A model generated the notes under the pieces. That model was not told where the DNA came from. It worked only from the letters and a program-made list of their open reading frames with translations, and searched no databases. The translations under genes were made by a program, and so were the position numbers. A stretch of DNA of 64,000 nt, taken from NCBI GenBank assembly GCA_918797485.1, contig CAKKNE010000003.1:3534001-3598000 (forward strand), written 5' to 3'. The stretch comes from Pelagomonas calceolata. Lineage: Eukaryota > Sar > Pelagophyceae > Pelagomonadales > Pelagomonadaceae. Positions 26,107 through 36,111 of this stretch are shown in pieces; position 1 is the stretch's first letter; every line of letters begins with the position of its first letter.

Positions 26107-26229
26107 AGTGGGCGCCGCCGTCGGGTCCAGGGTGGGCGCCGCCGTCGGCCCCTCGTCGTCGGGCACGTAGGGCGCCATCGCGAGGGCGGACGGCGCGGCG
26201 GCGAGCGCGAGGGCGATGAGGAGCTTCAT
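26092..26229 (-). CDS. Small secreted-peptide reading frame (45 aa)
   Basis: ATG 26229 in an A-rich leader (AAAAAACCAACATG) opens a 45-residue frame. It has a textbook signal peptide (MKLLIALALAAAPSALA) and then YVPDDEGPTAAPTLDPTAAPTAPYR, with a repeated PTAAPT linker as found after signal peptides of larger secreted algal proteins. The last codons and the stop lie inside the 26-bp palindrome, so this may be the head of a longer gene cut by a repeat. No homologue is recognised. Confidence 0.35.
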   Translation of the reverse strand: MKLLIALALAAAPSALAMAPYVPDDEGPTAAPTLDPTAAPTAPYR

Positions 26230-26720
26230 GTTGGTTTTTTAGGTCTACGCCTGCGTGACGGTCGACCGGCGTCGACTCAGCAAGCGCGGAACGCTCAGGA
26301 AACGCGGCCGCGATGAGACGCCCCAATTTCGTACTCTGAGGGCCTCGGGGCGCTTGGGCCGCGCGGGCGGCGCCCTCTCGGGGGGTCGTCGGCGCCGCGC
26401 CGCGTCGCCGCGGGGCGTCTAAGTTTTGCGCAAGCTGAATCCAGTCTTTTCTCGACAGTAACGCGCGGCCACGCGCGGCGCGGCGCGAATATGGATTGAG
26501 AGGGGTCGGAATAACTGCCGCGGACGGCTAAAGTCACCAAAACCTCGGACGCTGGCGGGCTACGCGTTTGGTTTTTGCTGTTTCGCTGGCTTTCGATGCT
26601 CAACACCCCCTTGTACCTCGATGCCACAAAAGCGATATAACTCCCACAAAGCACGAGCTTTACGCGCCGAGGACCGGCTCGGAGCGCCGAACCCAGACGC
26701 GCGCCAAACCGGCGAATTCA
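26230..26720. other. Gene-free stretch
   Basis: About 490 bp between a small secreted frame and the 3' end of DNAJC17. Mixed composition, no domain-bearing frame and no repeat that I can match elsewhere in the window. Confidence 0.35.
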
Positions 26721-27731
26721 CTACACGTCACACTTAGCCACAAGCCGCCCCAGCACCGACGCCTCCCGCGCCCCGAAGGCGCCCCCGCCCGCCAATCGCC
26801 CGACGCGCTCGACTAAACGCCTTCTCTTCGCCGCAACGTCGCCGCGCGGCCGCTTCACCGAAGCCGCCTCGCGCAGCAACCTCGAGCGCTCCGCCTCCCG
26901 ATCGGCCCCGTCCCGACCCGACGAGAGCTCCGGCGCGTCCGCGCGATCCTTCGCCGCCCGCGCGGCGACCGCTTCGCGAATCCGCTCCCACGCGTCGGAC
27001 GTTTTTAACCTAACATCTTTGAACTGCGCCCCAAACTCCTCGTCGATCGCGCACTGAACAGCAGCCTCCGCACTGTCAAAGATAAGGAGAGCTTTTTTGG
27101 ACGACGGCCGCTCGACGCTCAAACAACCGCTACTTTTGAGGACGTCGTCGCCAACCGTCTCGCGGCCAAATTTCACTTCCACCGTCCGTCGCAGCTTCTC
27201 CTGACGAGCATCTTTCTCCGCCTGCGACTCGCGGGACCGCCGCTCCGCGCGCGCCCGCTCCTTCGCCGCGTCTCGGAGGCCGTACTCGTTCTGTTTTTGT
27301 TGATTGCGCAATCGAGCTTCCGCCTCACTCCCCATGGGAGGCTTCGATGAAGAAGCTTCCCTTTCTCTCCTCTCCAGATCATCTCGAAATCTTTTGGTCG
27401 ACGCGTCCATGCGTGCCGTCCGCTCGGCGTGGGCCCGCTGGGCGCGCATCGTCCCGGCGACGGCGTCATCTAATGAAGCTCTATGAGTATCATCTGAGAG
27501 TAACTCGTAGGCCTCTTTTATTTTCAAAAACATGCTCGCAGCTAACGCTTTCTCGTCGTCACTTTTACCAGACTGCTTGTCGGGGTGGTACTGTAAGGAA
27601 GCCTTCTTGTAGGCCTTCTTCAGCTTGGCGGCGCCGCACTCCGGGGCCAAGCCTAGTAGCGCGTACGTCTTTCGCGCGTAGGCGGCTCGCGCGGCCCCAT
27701 CCAGGGCCTGGTAGGCGGGGGCGTCGGCCAT
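26721..27731 (-). CDS. DNAJC17: DNAJC17/Cwf23-like J-domain splicing factor
   Basis: 336 residues. The J domain at ~20-90 has YALLGLAPECGAAKLKKAYK and an intact HPD (LQYHPDK) for Hsp70 stimulation. Then comes the family's charged helix (RAERTARMDASTKRFRDDLE). At about 180-255 is a diverged RRM-like segment (VEVKFGRETVGDDVL, KKALLIFDSAEAAVQCAIDEE, VRLKTSDAW). The C-terminus is basic. This order is that of DNAJC17 (yeast Cwf23), a spliceosome-associated co-chaperone in the nucleus. Intronless, divergent from the F-box-like gene. An algal spliceosome factor is of interest here because introns are being created by introners. Confidence 0.85.
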   Translation of the reverse strand: MADAPAYQALDGAARAAYARKTYALLGLAPECGAAKLKKAYKKASLQYHPDKQSGKSDDEKALAASMFLKIKEAYELLSDDTHRASLDDAVAGTMRAQRAHAERTARMDASTKRFRDDLERREREASSSKPPMGSEAEARLRNQQKQNEYGLRDAAKERARAERRSRESQAEKDARQEKLRRTVEVKFGRETVGDDVLKSSGCLSVERPSSKKALLIFDSAEAAVQCAIDEEFGAQFKDVRLKTSDAWERIREAVAARAAKDRADAPELSSGRDGADREAERSRLLREAASVKRPRGDVAAKRRRLVERVGRLAGGGAFGAREASVLGRLVAKCDV

Positions 27732-28079
27732 GGTCGGTTATGGGGTTGCGGCGACTGCTACGTATGTGCTTGCGGCGGCGTCTTTTATGCGATGGCCGCG
27801 GCGGCGTGGAGCTTGGCTTGTCGCTGGGCTGTGGCCAGTGGCCTCGGGGGCCCGAGCGCTGGGTGGGGCGTCCTCGGACGGTGTGAAGGAACAACGCACG
27901 TTCCGCCTCGCCCGCAGCGTCCCGTCGCGTGTCTTTTTGGCGCCGCGGCTGCGCAACCGAGCTAGCGGCATGTAAGACACTAGCAATTACTGCCTGGGAC
28001 GGCCCTTACGCCCTCCGAGCACACAGCTGCTCGCAGTGCATCGCTGCTGCGACCTTAGAGGCGCCGTGGTCAATCGGTA
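27732..28079. promoter_or_regulatory. Divergent intergenic region (DNAJC17 / F-box-like)
   Basis: 348 bp between two starts. GC-rich with no recognisable element; it holds both promoters. Confidence 0.3.
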
Positions 28080-29096
28080 ATGGACGCGCTCGAAGCACTG
28101 GACGCGGCGTCGCGCTGCGACCTCGACGCGTACAGTAAGCCGCAGCTGCGGCAGCTCGTGGCCAAGGCGCACGAGCTCGCCGAGCGGGCAACAAATGAAA
28201 TCAATGATCGAGAGTGCGCGTTCCCCGCGCGATTGGCTCCGCTCGTGACGCAATGGCTGCCGCTCGAGGACGTCGGCGCCGCGCTGTCAAGCAATAAGCA
28301 GTGGCAGGCCACGTCCGAGTGGGCGTTCCAGCTCGTCGCCGCGCGGAGCAAGGTGGCGGGCGCGGCGGGCGTGCCCTGGCGCGACGTCGTCAAGGCGGGC
28401 GCGGCGCCACGCTGGACCGGAGAGGTCGATCCAGATACCGGCCACATCGCGGTGCCCGGGCCGGACTTGGACGGTCGCGAGACGACTATGCGCCGGTCGA
28501 AGATTAAGGGGGGCTACGACGACGACAGTTTCTTCGTGGCCCGCGGGACGCCGCTGCGGCTGGGGCGGAGGCGCGCGTGGCGCCTGCACTTGACGCGGAC
28601 GGCGGGTATCGTCGACGCGGTCGGATTTGTGATCACTGATCCGCGCCAGTGCCAAATTCTCTTGGAGTATCATGTGAACAGCGACGGGGGCCGATACGGC
28701 GCCAACAACCAACCGTGGTCGCGCGAGATCCGGGTACAGGAGGAAGGTGAGGAGGACATCTGGGCTGAGGACGCTCAACTCGAGCTCAGCGTGGAGTTGA
28801 CCGGCGAAAAATTCCAGCGGGAGCTCGCGGTCGTCCTGGCCGACGCGGCCGGACGCGGCATCGTCGGCGGCACGATCGACGCCGCGTGGACAAACGATTT
28901 TTTCCGCTCTCAGTTCATGGACTTCGCGCGGCGCTGCGACTGGAACGACTTCCGCATCGCTCTGGAAGATCTGTACGTCGCGCCCTTCGTGCGCATCTAC
29001 CACGACTCGACGGCGACGGTTGCGCGCGCGTCGTCGAATCCCGCCAACGCGTCCCCGCCGAGGTTCTCCTTCCCGAACGGCATCGGGGAAGAGTAA
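28080..29096 (+). CDS. F-box-like protein of unknown function
   Basis: 338 residues. A helical N-terminus (LRQLVAKAHELAERA) is followed at ~48-90 by PARLAPLVTQWLPLEDVGAA and LSSNKQWQATSEWAFQLVAA, which has the layout of an F-box (L..L.P..WL...D......S..W........W). The rest is a beta-rich region I do not recognise (RRAWRLHLTRTAGIVDAVGF, LELSVELTGEKFQRELAVVL), probably a substrate-binding fold. If the F-box is real it is an SCF ubiquitin-ligase adaptor; that is inference. Intronless. Confidence 0.6.
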   Translation: MDALEALDAASRCDLDAYSKPQLRQLVAKAHELAERATNEINDRECAFPARLAPLVTQWLPLEDVGAALSSNKQWQATSEWAFQLVAARSKVAGAAGVPWRDVVKAGAAPRWTGEVDPDTGHIAVPGPDLDGRETTMRRSKIKGGYDDDSFFVARGTPLRLGRRRAWRLHLTRTAGIVDAVGFVITDPRQCQILLEYHVNSDGGRYGANNQPWSREIRVQEEGEEDIWAEDAQLELSVELTGEKFQRELAVVLADAAGRGIVGGTIDAAWTNDFFRSQFMDFARRCDWNDFRIALEDLYVAPFVRIYHDSTATVARASSNPANASPPRFSFPNGIGEE

Positions 29097-29403
29097 GAAG
29101 TGACTATGTATTCGCCGCCGCACCGGCGCCCATCCCCGCGCCGCGCCACCGCCGCCCCCCGAGAGCCAATATTACGGTGCTAGGACTAGTGGGCGGAGCC
29201 CCTGCCCAGGGCGGGGGGGGGAGACACCGCGCTTCTTTCATCACAGCATACCTCCTTCGAAGCAGAACCGCCTCGGCAACCCCCCCCCCCGAACATGTGC
29301 CCCTGGTAGCCCGTAAAAGACACTAGCTTTGGCTGCTCTCCCGGCAAGGCACCCAAAGCTTCTCCGGGGTGGCGACGCTGCCCCAAACCAAAAACCAGCG
29401 CCC
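29097..29403. other. Short intergenic region with poly-G/poly-C tracts
   Basis: About 300 bp between two genes on the same strand. It contains GGGCGGGGGGGGG (29210s) and a run of ten or more C (29280s) that could pair. It serves as 3' region of the F-box-like gene and promoter of the amidase. Confidence 0.35.
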
Positions 29404-30664
29404 ATGGCCCGCCACGGCGACATCGCGTCGAGCCCCGACACCGTCGGGTGCTGCGTGTTTCAATATAAAATGCCGCGCCTCCACACGAAGGAGCAGGTCT
29501 TGTGGCAGCGTGGAAATCAAATGTCGGGCACGCCGTCGACGCGATGTCGTCGCCGTCGCTGCGTCGGCTCGATGGCGTGGAGTTTCCAGGCCATCGACGC
29601 GACGTCGTCCCTGTGACTGCGTCGGCTCGACGGCGCGGAGGTTCACGATAACCTAACTCACGCAGGTCATGGCCAACGTCAAGCGCATCTGCGAACTGAT
29701 GATCGGCGCGAAGGCCGGCCTGCCCGGCCTCGACCTCATCATTTTCCCGGAATACTCGACCCAAGGCATCATGTACGACAGGGAAGAAATGTTCGCCACA
29801 GCTACCACAATTCCGGGACCGGAGACGGACGCCTTCGCCGCCGCTTGCGTGGAGGCGAAGTGCTGGGGCGTCTTTAGCATCACGGGCGAGCGCCACGAGG
29901 ACCACCCGCGCAAGAACCCGTACAACACGCTCGTGCTGATTTCTGATACTGGTGAAATCGTGCAAAAATATAGAAAGATCCTACCGTGGTGCCCCATCGA
30001 GGGCTGGTATCCTGGGGATCAGACCTATGTTTCTGTAGGACCGAAGGGCCTCAAAATATCTCTCATAATATGTGATGATGGAAATTATCCGGAGATCTGG
30101 CGCGACTGCGCGATGAAAGGGGCCGAACTCATCATAAGGTGCCAGGGCTACATGTACCCCGCGAAGGACCAACAAGTACTCGTAGCGAAGGCCATGGCCT
30201 GGATGAATTGTGTCTATGTCGCGGTGGCCAATGCCTCCGGTCATGATGGGGTCTACTCGTACTTCGGGCACTCGGCGATCGTCGGAAACTGTGTGGAAAT
30301 CAACCAGTGCGTCGGGTGCAGAGGAACCGGCATCGCCACGCCATCGAGCAGGCGCCGCGAAATTTTGATTTCCACGCAGGTCGGGAACGACGGCCGGACA
30401 TTGGGAGAGTGCGGCACCGAAGAGAACGGCATGCAATATGCCCAGCTATCTGTCTCTGGTATAAGGGACGCCCGTCGCAATGACCAGTCGCAGAACCACC
30501 TCTACAAGCTGTTACATCGGGGCTACACCGGCACGTCGGCCTCGGGCGATTCTAGTGACGGCGTGGCCGCGTGCCCCTTCTCGTTTTATAAGACGTGGGC
30601 CACGGACCCGGCCAAGGCCAAGGCGATGAGCGAGAAGGTCACCCGCGCTACTCCCCAGCCCTGA
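29404..30664 (+). CDS. amiE: Aliphatic amidase (AmiE/AmiF nitrilase superfamily), 3 exons
   Basis: Join 29404-29496 + 29666-30280 + 30380-30664 (330 residues). Splicing restores a continuous match to bacterial-type aliphatic amidase: [23 protein letters not shown], then [20 protein letters not shown], and [15 protein letters not shown]. The catalytic triad is intact: Glu in [12 protein letters not shown], Lys in [14 protein letters not shown] and Cys in [12 protein letters not shown]. The enzyme hydrolyses short-chain amides to acid plus ammonia, a nitrogen-scavenging role. It lacks a targeting signal, so is probably cytosolic. Similarity to bacterial enzymes is high throughout, suggesting acquisition from bacteria followed by insertion of both introners. 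Its stop is 35 nt from that of the convergent ARM gene. Confidence 0.95.
29497..29665 (+). mobile_element. Introner-type intron 1 of amidase (family A, degenerate)
   Basis: 169 bp, GTCTTGTG...CTCACGCAG|GTCATGGC. A family A terminal word (CAGCGTGGAAATCAA) begins 9 nt inside the donor. The interior carries several copies of the CGTCGACGCGA/GCCATCGACGCGAC word. The right terminal repeat is decayed (TAACTCACGCAG). TSD candidates GTCTTGTG and GTCATGGC agree at 5 of 8, so this copy looks older than intron 2. Confidence 0.75.
30281..30379 (+). mobile_element. Introner intron 2 of amidase (family A), 8-bp TSD
   Basis: Intron of 99 bp. The TSD at 30281-30288 (GTCGGAAA) is matched by 30380-30387 (GTCGGGAA, 7/8). 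The element at 30289-30379 runs CTGTGTGGAAATCAA...TTGATTTCCACGCAG with a 15-bp terminal inverted repeat. The 5' splice site GT is the first two bases of the TSD and the 3' AG is the end of the TIR. Removing it restores the amidase consensus exactly. Its length is a multiple of three with no stop, so unspliced RNA would still be in frame. Confidence 0.92.
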
Positions 30665-30699
30665 CTCCCTGCACATACCCCCTGTACATAAGACTATGT

Positions 30700-31347
30700 T
30701 TATCTTCGTCTTACCGGCGCCCTCGTATCGCCCCGCCGCGTCACCGCCGGCCCCCGCGGCCGATTTCCCAAAGGCGGCGCCTTTTTCTGCTTCATGCCAA
30801 TAATTTCGTTGAGCTGCCCCTTGGCGAGATGTTTATCCAGCCTCCGTAAACAGGCCGCCGCGGCGTAGCGCGACCGGTCGTCGACGCCGTCCTGTGATAA
30901 CAGCTCTTTCAAATCCGTGCAGCAGTCCCGGAACAGCTTTCTGTTGGCTTCGTGGTGCTCCGCCAGGGAACAAATGCACCGCGCGGCCATGGCCTTCGCT
31001 TTGGCATCGGAGCCCTCCTTGAGCAGTGTGCAGAGCGGTTGTACCGCGCCGGCCTTCGTCATCGAAGTCTTACAAGCTTCGTTCTCATGAGCAATGATCA
31101 TCAAGGCTTGCGCACAAAGGACTCGAAGGAACTCCTTGTCGTGAGATAGGTACTTCACTAATAGTTCAATCACGTCCGACTGCCTCGCGATGTGGACGCG
31201 GTTCGGCGTTTTGAGATAGGCCAATTTCACCAGCAGCTTCGCGGCCCGCCCCAAATTGTGGGCGTTCTTGTCGGTCTTCAAAGTTTCGAGGCATTCGTGG
31301 ACGGCCACCACTACTTCGCGCGACGCGGCCGGGGGCTTGGCTGCCAT
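30700..31347 (-). CDS. Small armadillo-repeat protein
   Basis: 215 residues made almost wholly of about four ARM/HEAT-like helical repeats: SDVIELLVKYLSHDKEFLRV, CAQALMIIAHENEACKTSM, AGAVQPLCTLLKEGSDAKAK and AMAARCICSLAEHHEANRKL. The tail is basic. It is a protein-interaction scaffold; I cannot name an orthologue. Intronless, convergent with the amidase. Confidence 0.75.
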   Translation of the reverse strand: MAAKPPAASREVVVAVHECLETLKTDKNAHNLGRAAKLLVKLAYLKTPNRVHIARQSDVIELLVKYLSHDKEFLRVLCAQALMIIAHENEACKTSMTKAGAVQPLCTLLKEGSDAKAKAMAARCICSLAEHHEANRKLFRDCCTDLKELLSQDGVDDRSRYAAAACLRRLDKHLAKGQLNEIIGMKQKKAPPLGNRPRGPAVTRRGDTRAPVRRR

Positions 31348-31778
31348 CCTAGGTCATCGGTGGTCGTAGGGCTGCCCAGGCAGACTAATCGCGAGCGCGG
31401 TGGAGAGGGCTCCTCGCGGACACGCTGCGGCGCTCCGACGAAACGCGTGCGACGGGTCCTCGCGCCTTTACAAGCGCTGCGCGGCCGCGCTGAGCGAGGT
31501 ACCGGTACCGTAGGTACCTTACTAAGTATACAAGCTCGTAGGTACCTCTTGGTCTCCACGCAGTAGCCACGCACGTACCGCGGGCGACGTGTCGCGGGGC
31601 GCCACCGAACGACCGGCGGCGCGGGCGGGCATCTGAGCGCGACGCGCGGCCCGCGGCGGGCAGCGAGGCTACGACTCCTACGCCATAGCCGCGGCGACGG
31701 CGTGAGGACCGCCCGTGCGCCATCGACGCGAGTGACTAAGCGAAACACCAGTTATACCCCCAGACAACGACGCCATGA
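31348..31778. other. Intergenic region with an introner core word
   Basis: 431 bp upstream of the ARM gene and downstream of RPS8 on the same strand. No gene is seen. At 31717-31734 it holds GCGCCATCGACGCGAGTGAC, the core word found inside many introns of this window. An old introner or a 5'-UTR intron of the ARM gene may therefore lie here. Confidence 0.35.
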
Positions 31779-32405
31779 CTAGTGCTTCTTGTCCTTCTTC
31801 ACGTCGAGCTTCTTCTTGTAGAAGGCCAGCTCCGAGCCTTCGAGGATGTAGCCGTCGGCGCGGCCGGACTGGCCCGGCCGCGAGCTGATGCAGGCGAGTA
31901 ATCGGCCCGAGGCGAACTGGTCATCTAAAGTGGCGTCAAGGACGCGGCCCTTCTGCCGCGACGCGAGCTTGCGCAGCACGCGGCTCGACTTTTTGACGTC
32001 GGCATCGTCGCCGTCCTTCTTCTTGCCGCGCTTCTTCAGGCCGATCTTGACGCCGTAGTGCGCCTCGTACCATTGCCGGAAAGGAGTGGCATCTACCTGG
32101 ACAATGGCGTTCTTCACGAGCGTCTTCGTTCTCACCAACTCGTTGTTCGACGCGTTGTAGACCACGTCGAGCACGCGCGTCTTGCGCGTGCAGACCTCGG
32201 AGCCCCAGGAGTAGTTGCCCGACTCGAGGCGGAGCGCGCGGAACTTTTTGTTGCCTCCTCGGGTGCGGACCTCGGAGACCTTCTTGACGCCGATCTTCGT
32301 GTTGGTCGGCGGCCGGCCGAGCTCGAACTTGCGCTTCTTGCGGTCGTTAAACCGCTTGCCGCCGGTGGCGCGGCGCTTGTGGCGGGAGTCGCGGCAGATG
32401 CCCAT
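31779..32405 (-). CDS. RPS8: 40S ribosomal protein S8 (eS8)
   Basis: 208 residues. It starts [18 protein letters not shown] and continues [53 protein letters not shown] and [20 protein letters not shown], which are diagnostic for eS8, a structural protein of the small cytosolic ribosomal subunit. The length is normal for the family. Intronless, while many highly expressed genes in related algae are also intron-poor. Confidence 0.97.
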   Translation of the reverse strand: MGICRDSRHKRRATGGKRFNDRKKRKFELGRPPTNTKIGVKKVSEVRTRGGNKKFRALRLESGNYSWGSEVCTRKTRVLDVVYNASNNELVRTKTLVKNAIVQVDATPFRQWYEAHYGVKIGLKKRGKKKDGDDADVKKSSRVLRKLASRQKGRVLDATLDDQFASGRLLACISSRPGQSGRADGYILEGSELAFYKKKLDVKKDKKH

Positions 32406-32785
32406 CTTGCTGAGTTTTTGTTAGGCTGCTATCGCTGAGCTGCTATCGCTTCGTGCGAGGCGATGCTGGCTCCAAAGATGCTGTCGCAGTGCTCTAGCTG
32501 GCGTCTGCGGGTGGTCCGTGGGCGGGGTAGCGCGCACAGGGCCTCGTTTGTCTCACTCGCTCATCCAGCGAGGTGAGTGCTAGAGGCCGTAGCTAGCGGG
32601 CGCATCCTACGAGTCGCCGCAGCGGTGTCGTCCGGCCTCGGAGAACTCGACTGCGAGGTCTCGACCGCCGCGGCCGACTCAAATTGCCACCGAGAGCGAG
32701 ATGCCCAGTGTAGCCAGAGAGCTGCCGAGCTGCTGCGCTTCCGACATGGCGCGGGAGATCCTCGGGGAGTCTTCGTAAAACAGGC
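32406..32785. other. Intergenic region (RPS8 promoter / ligase 3' end)
   Basis: 380 bp between two genes on the minus strand. It includes a short repeat GCTGCTATCGCTGAGCTGCTATCGCT next to the RPS8 start (32420-32450). No gene is seen. Confidence 0.35.
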
Positions 32786-35700
32786 CTACTTAGCCACGTG
32801 GTTCTGCAGCCGCAGGCCCACCAAATACCGCGCGTCGCGCGCGGCCCCGTGCGCCGCGTCGAGCCATCGCTTGAGCGGCCCGAGCCCCCGAGCCGCTGCC
32901 GTCGCGCCCAAAGCCGCCGCGACCATAGCGCGGTACGTCGCGAGATCAAAAGCAGGGGGGGCCGAGGAGGCCGCGACGCTCCACGCCGCGGCCCCCAGGA
33001 GCGCAAACGTGTGGCCGCACTCCTCCGTGCCCTTCCAGGCGCAGTAGAGCGGTATCGAGAGCGGCGCCGTTGCTAGAGCAACTAGAGCGCCCAGTGCGCA
33101 CAGAGACAGGTGCAGTAATATCCGAAAATCGATGGGCGCGAAACTCCGTTCCGACAGAGCGGCTATTACCTGAGACCGCGCTTTCAGAGCGTCACCGCTC
33201 CATCTGTCAATCTCGTTGCCTTGCTCGATCGCGTGGGCCGCGCACCTTGCTCTAGCTGTGACCGTAATCTGTAACACTATAACACCCAGGAGGAAGTCGT
33301 AGCCGTACGATCCATCAAGAGTGCAGACTAATACGTCGTAGAGCAGGCCCGTGCCGAGCGGGAGCACCAGAAACCAGAGTACCACAAACGCGACACCCGA
33401 GAGCACGTTCTCTCGGACTGGAGCGTCATTTGGTGAAGGCTCCACATGCCGTCTACGCCCTTCCAGCCAGGGCCCCAGCGCGAACAACGCCAGGGCCCAG
33501 CCGGCCGCCAACGACGCGGGGTCGTGGCCCGGATCGCATCGTAGCAGTCGTAGAGCCAGCCTCCCAAGCAAGAGCGGTAGGAGCGCTATGGTCGTACAGG
33601 CCAGGACGCACCCGGCCCAGCTGACCAGCGAGAACAGCACTAACCGTGAGGAAGAGGGCCGCGGCGCCCGCGGCCGCAGTCGCACTTCGCGTAAAGAAGG
33701 CCGTTCATCCCCCCAGGCCCACCTCTCTGGGGGTGCTCTTTGTCTCCCAGCAGCAGCGGCGGCGGCGTCGAAGGCGTTGTGGGCGTCTAGCGTGGCTTCG
33801 TCGAGCTCCGGCCCATCTGATGGTAACAAATACGTCTCTAAGGACAACTTCTGACAAAGTTTCGATAAATACCAGCGCTGGCCGTCGCCTATTCGTTTTT
33901 TGAGGCGTTCGAGTAGCGTCAGTAAAGCGAGGTGGAAGCATAAGAGCTCGAGGGGTATTTGCGCGGCCGGCGCCGCATACGAGACCTTGAGGTTGAGAGG
34001 CCCGTAGTACTCGACGAGCGGCGCCAGCAGGTGGACGGGCGCGGCCACGAGGACGAACAGCAGTCCGGCGTAGATCAACAATGAGGTGAGTAAACGCCTC
34101 GCGTGTTGTTGTGCCGGTTCTGCCAGAAGAGCAGCTAGGAGGTCCGGTCTCGGCTCGTGGGGCCGCACCCACTGTCCTAAAACGGCGGGGTGTAATTGTT
34201 CGCGCAATTGTAGGACGGCGACCTGTGTGGAGAGACGTGACGATGGCGTCTCGGCGGCGGCGCTCTCGTCGCGACGCCATCGACGCTGCGTCGTCGCGGC
34301 GACGTCAGAAGGCATCGGTGCCATCGCCGCGACGCCATCGGCGCGATCGACGCGACGCCCTCGCGCGAAGTGACTCGGACGCCGCTCCATACCGTGACCA
34401 CGAGCATGAACGTGATCCCCAGCACCCACCGCGCCAGCGCCGCCCCCGCGGCCCCTCCACCCAGCGCCCGCACCTGCGCCAGGTCGGGCTTGATCGCGAT
34501 CTCCAGACCGGCGCCGAGCACGGTCGGTAAAATAATCATTTTCAGCGCCAATACCATCGAGACCTTGGCGGCGGCCGCGGCGGCGTCTAGGGCTCGTTCC
34601 GCTCTCCTCAAAGCTCGCACGGGCAGCTGCGCTCTCAGAGCCGAAGGCGCGCTCCGGAATAACTCCCTGCCGAGACACGCGACGATCCCAAGAGCCGCAT
34701 ACCCGAGCGCGACCCGTCCCAGATCACTCAATCTGAGAGTAGCCGGCGGCGGCACTGCTGACGTAGACCGCGCCGCGAGCCGGTCGGCGAAGGTCCCCAG
34801 GTGCCGCGACCAGTTCTGGAGCCGCTCGGGCCTCGGCAGCGGCGAGAGGCTCCCGGGCTTTTGTCGGTAGCGCAACTCGCCGTTCGCGGTCGCATTCAAA
34901 CCGGAAGCCACGAATCGGACCACTTGCGACGCCCACGCGCGCGCCGGGTCGACTTGCGTTGTATTCAAAACATCTTCTGCAGAAGCGTGACCCAGGACCC
35001 GAGAAGCCCCCCTCGAAACCGCTCGACCAACGGCAAACGGCGCGAAGGCGAAGACGCCCAGGTACGCGGCGTTGAACACGACGAGCCAAGAGACGTTTCG
35101 CGCGACATTAACTAGGGGCCCTCGGAGACCTAACAATTCGTCGACGGCGACGTGCAACTCCACCTCGTCGTCGTCGTCCTCCTCGTCATCCATCAAAGGC
35201 GGTGGCGGTTCCACAACCGGCTCTTCATGATGAGGTGCTTCGTGCTCTTCGTGGACTTCATCATCAAGATTACGTTGGAGGTCCGCGATCTCCCACCGGA
35301 CTCTCATGTAGTCCGTGAAACTGAGTAACGAGAGGAAGGAGACGACGATGGCGGCGACTACTACGAGTCCTGAGGCGAGCTCTTCGAGCAATCGAGCTCC
35401 GGACCAAGCTACCGGTAACTCTGACGGTCGGTGGATCCAGGCTCGGTATAACATACAAGTAGCTAATGGAGCTACTCCCAACCACAGGAGGGTCGAGGCG
35501 CAGATCCTCAGCACCAAAGGTAGTAAAGATGAGTATATGTACTGCAATCCTGCTGATATTAATTGAGACATCGGTAATCTATCAGGCGCGCCTTCCGCAT
35601 ACACGGGCGCGAAGGCAAATTCCACCCCACACAACTCGCAGCGGTCCTTTCCACTGTGATCCAGCCATCTTACCAAACAATCCTCGTGGCAGTACCGTAT

Positions 35701-35817
35701 GCTCCCTCGACAGTCGCAGGGAATATATAATGGGTTCCCGGGCTCCGCGTCGCCTCTGCAAATTCTACATTCGCGCTCCTCGGGCGCCTCCTCGGGCTCC
35801 TTCGCGTCGTCGGCCAT
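32786..35817 (-). CDS. MARCH6/Doa10-type RING-CH ubiquitin ligase, polytopic (2 exons)
   Basis: Exons 35817-34399 and 34222-32786, joined in phase 0, 951 residues. A RING-CH at ~14-66 reads ECRICRGDAEPGNPLYIPC, then CDCRGSIRYCHEDCL and CELCGVEF (C4HC3). About a dozen membrane helices follow, with an acidic loop (EEDDDDEVELH). Across the junction ..WVLGITFMLV|VAVLQLREQLHPAVL.. matches the conserved segment of MARCH6/Doa10 (LVLVTRYVSILRE..LRPGVL). These ER membrane E3 ligases degrade misfolded and sterol-regulated proteins (ERAD-C). The protein is about as long as animal MARCH6. The open frame runs through the intron for some distance on both sides, but only the spliced form gives the family alignment. 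Confidence 0.88.
34223..34398 (-). mobile_element. Introner-type intron of the MARCH6-like gene
   Basis: 176 bp in the minus direction. It starts GTCACGGT and ends CTCTCCACACAG, followed by GTCGCCGT, giving TSD agreement of 6/8. It carries CGGCGTCC 16 nt after the donor, as in the family B introns, and three diverged copies of the GTCGATGGCGTCG/CGCCATCGACGC core in both orientations, so the RNA can fold on itself. Removing it restores the ligase consensus in phase 0. Confidence 0.85.
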
Positions 35818-36111
35818 GGCGTGGCCTGGGCCCCTCGACGCTCACGGGTTCGAGCTCGACGGCGTGCGGCTGCGGCCAGTCCTTAGCTCTCCAGCTGCTT
35901 GTATAGGTATGGCTCAGGAGTTCTGCCGTCGCAGCGCCCGCGAGGCGAATGAATCGTGAGACAGCCGAGGGCGCGATGCCGCTGACTTGTGAGGCGCGGG
36001 CGAAAAAAGAGCTCGATGGCTGGCTGGCTTGCTAGTGTGTTGCAGGACGCTAGCTTTGCCTCTGTCCTTTGCCTTTTGCTCTAGTGTCGAGCTCGGCCCA
36101 TTTGACAGGAG

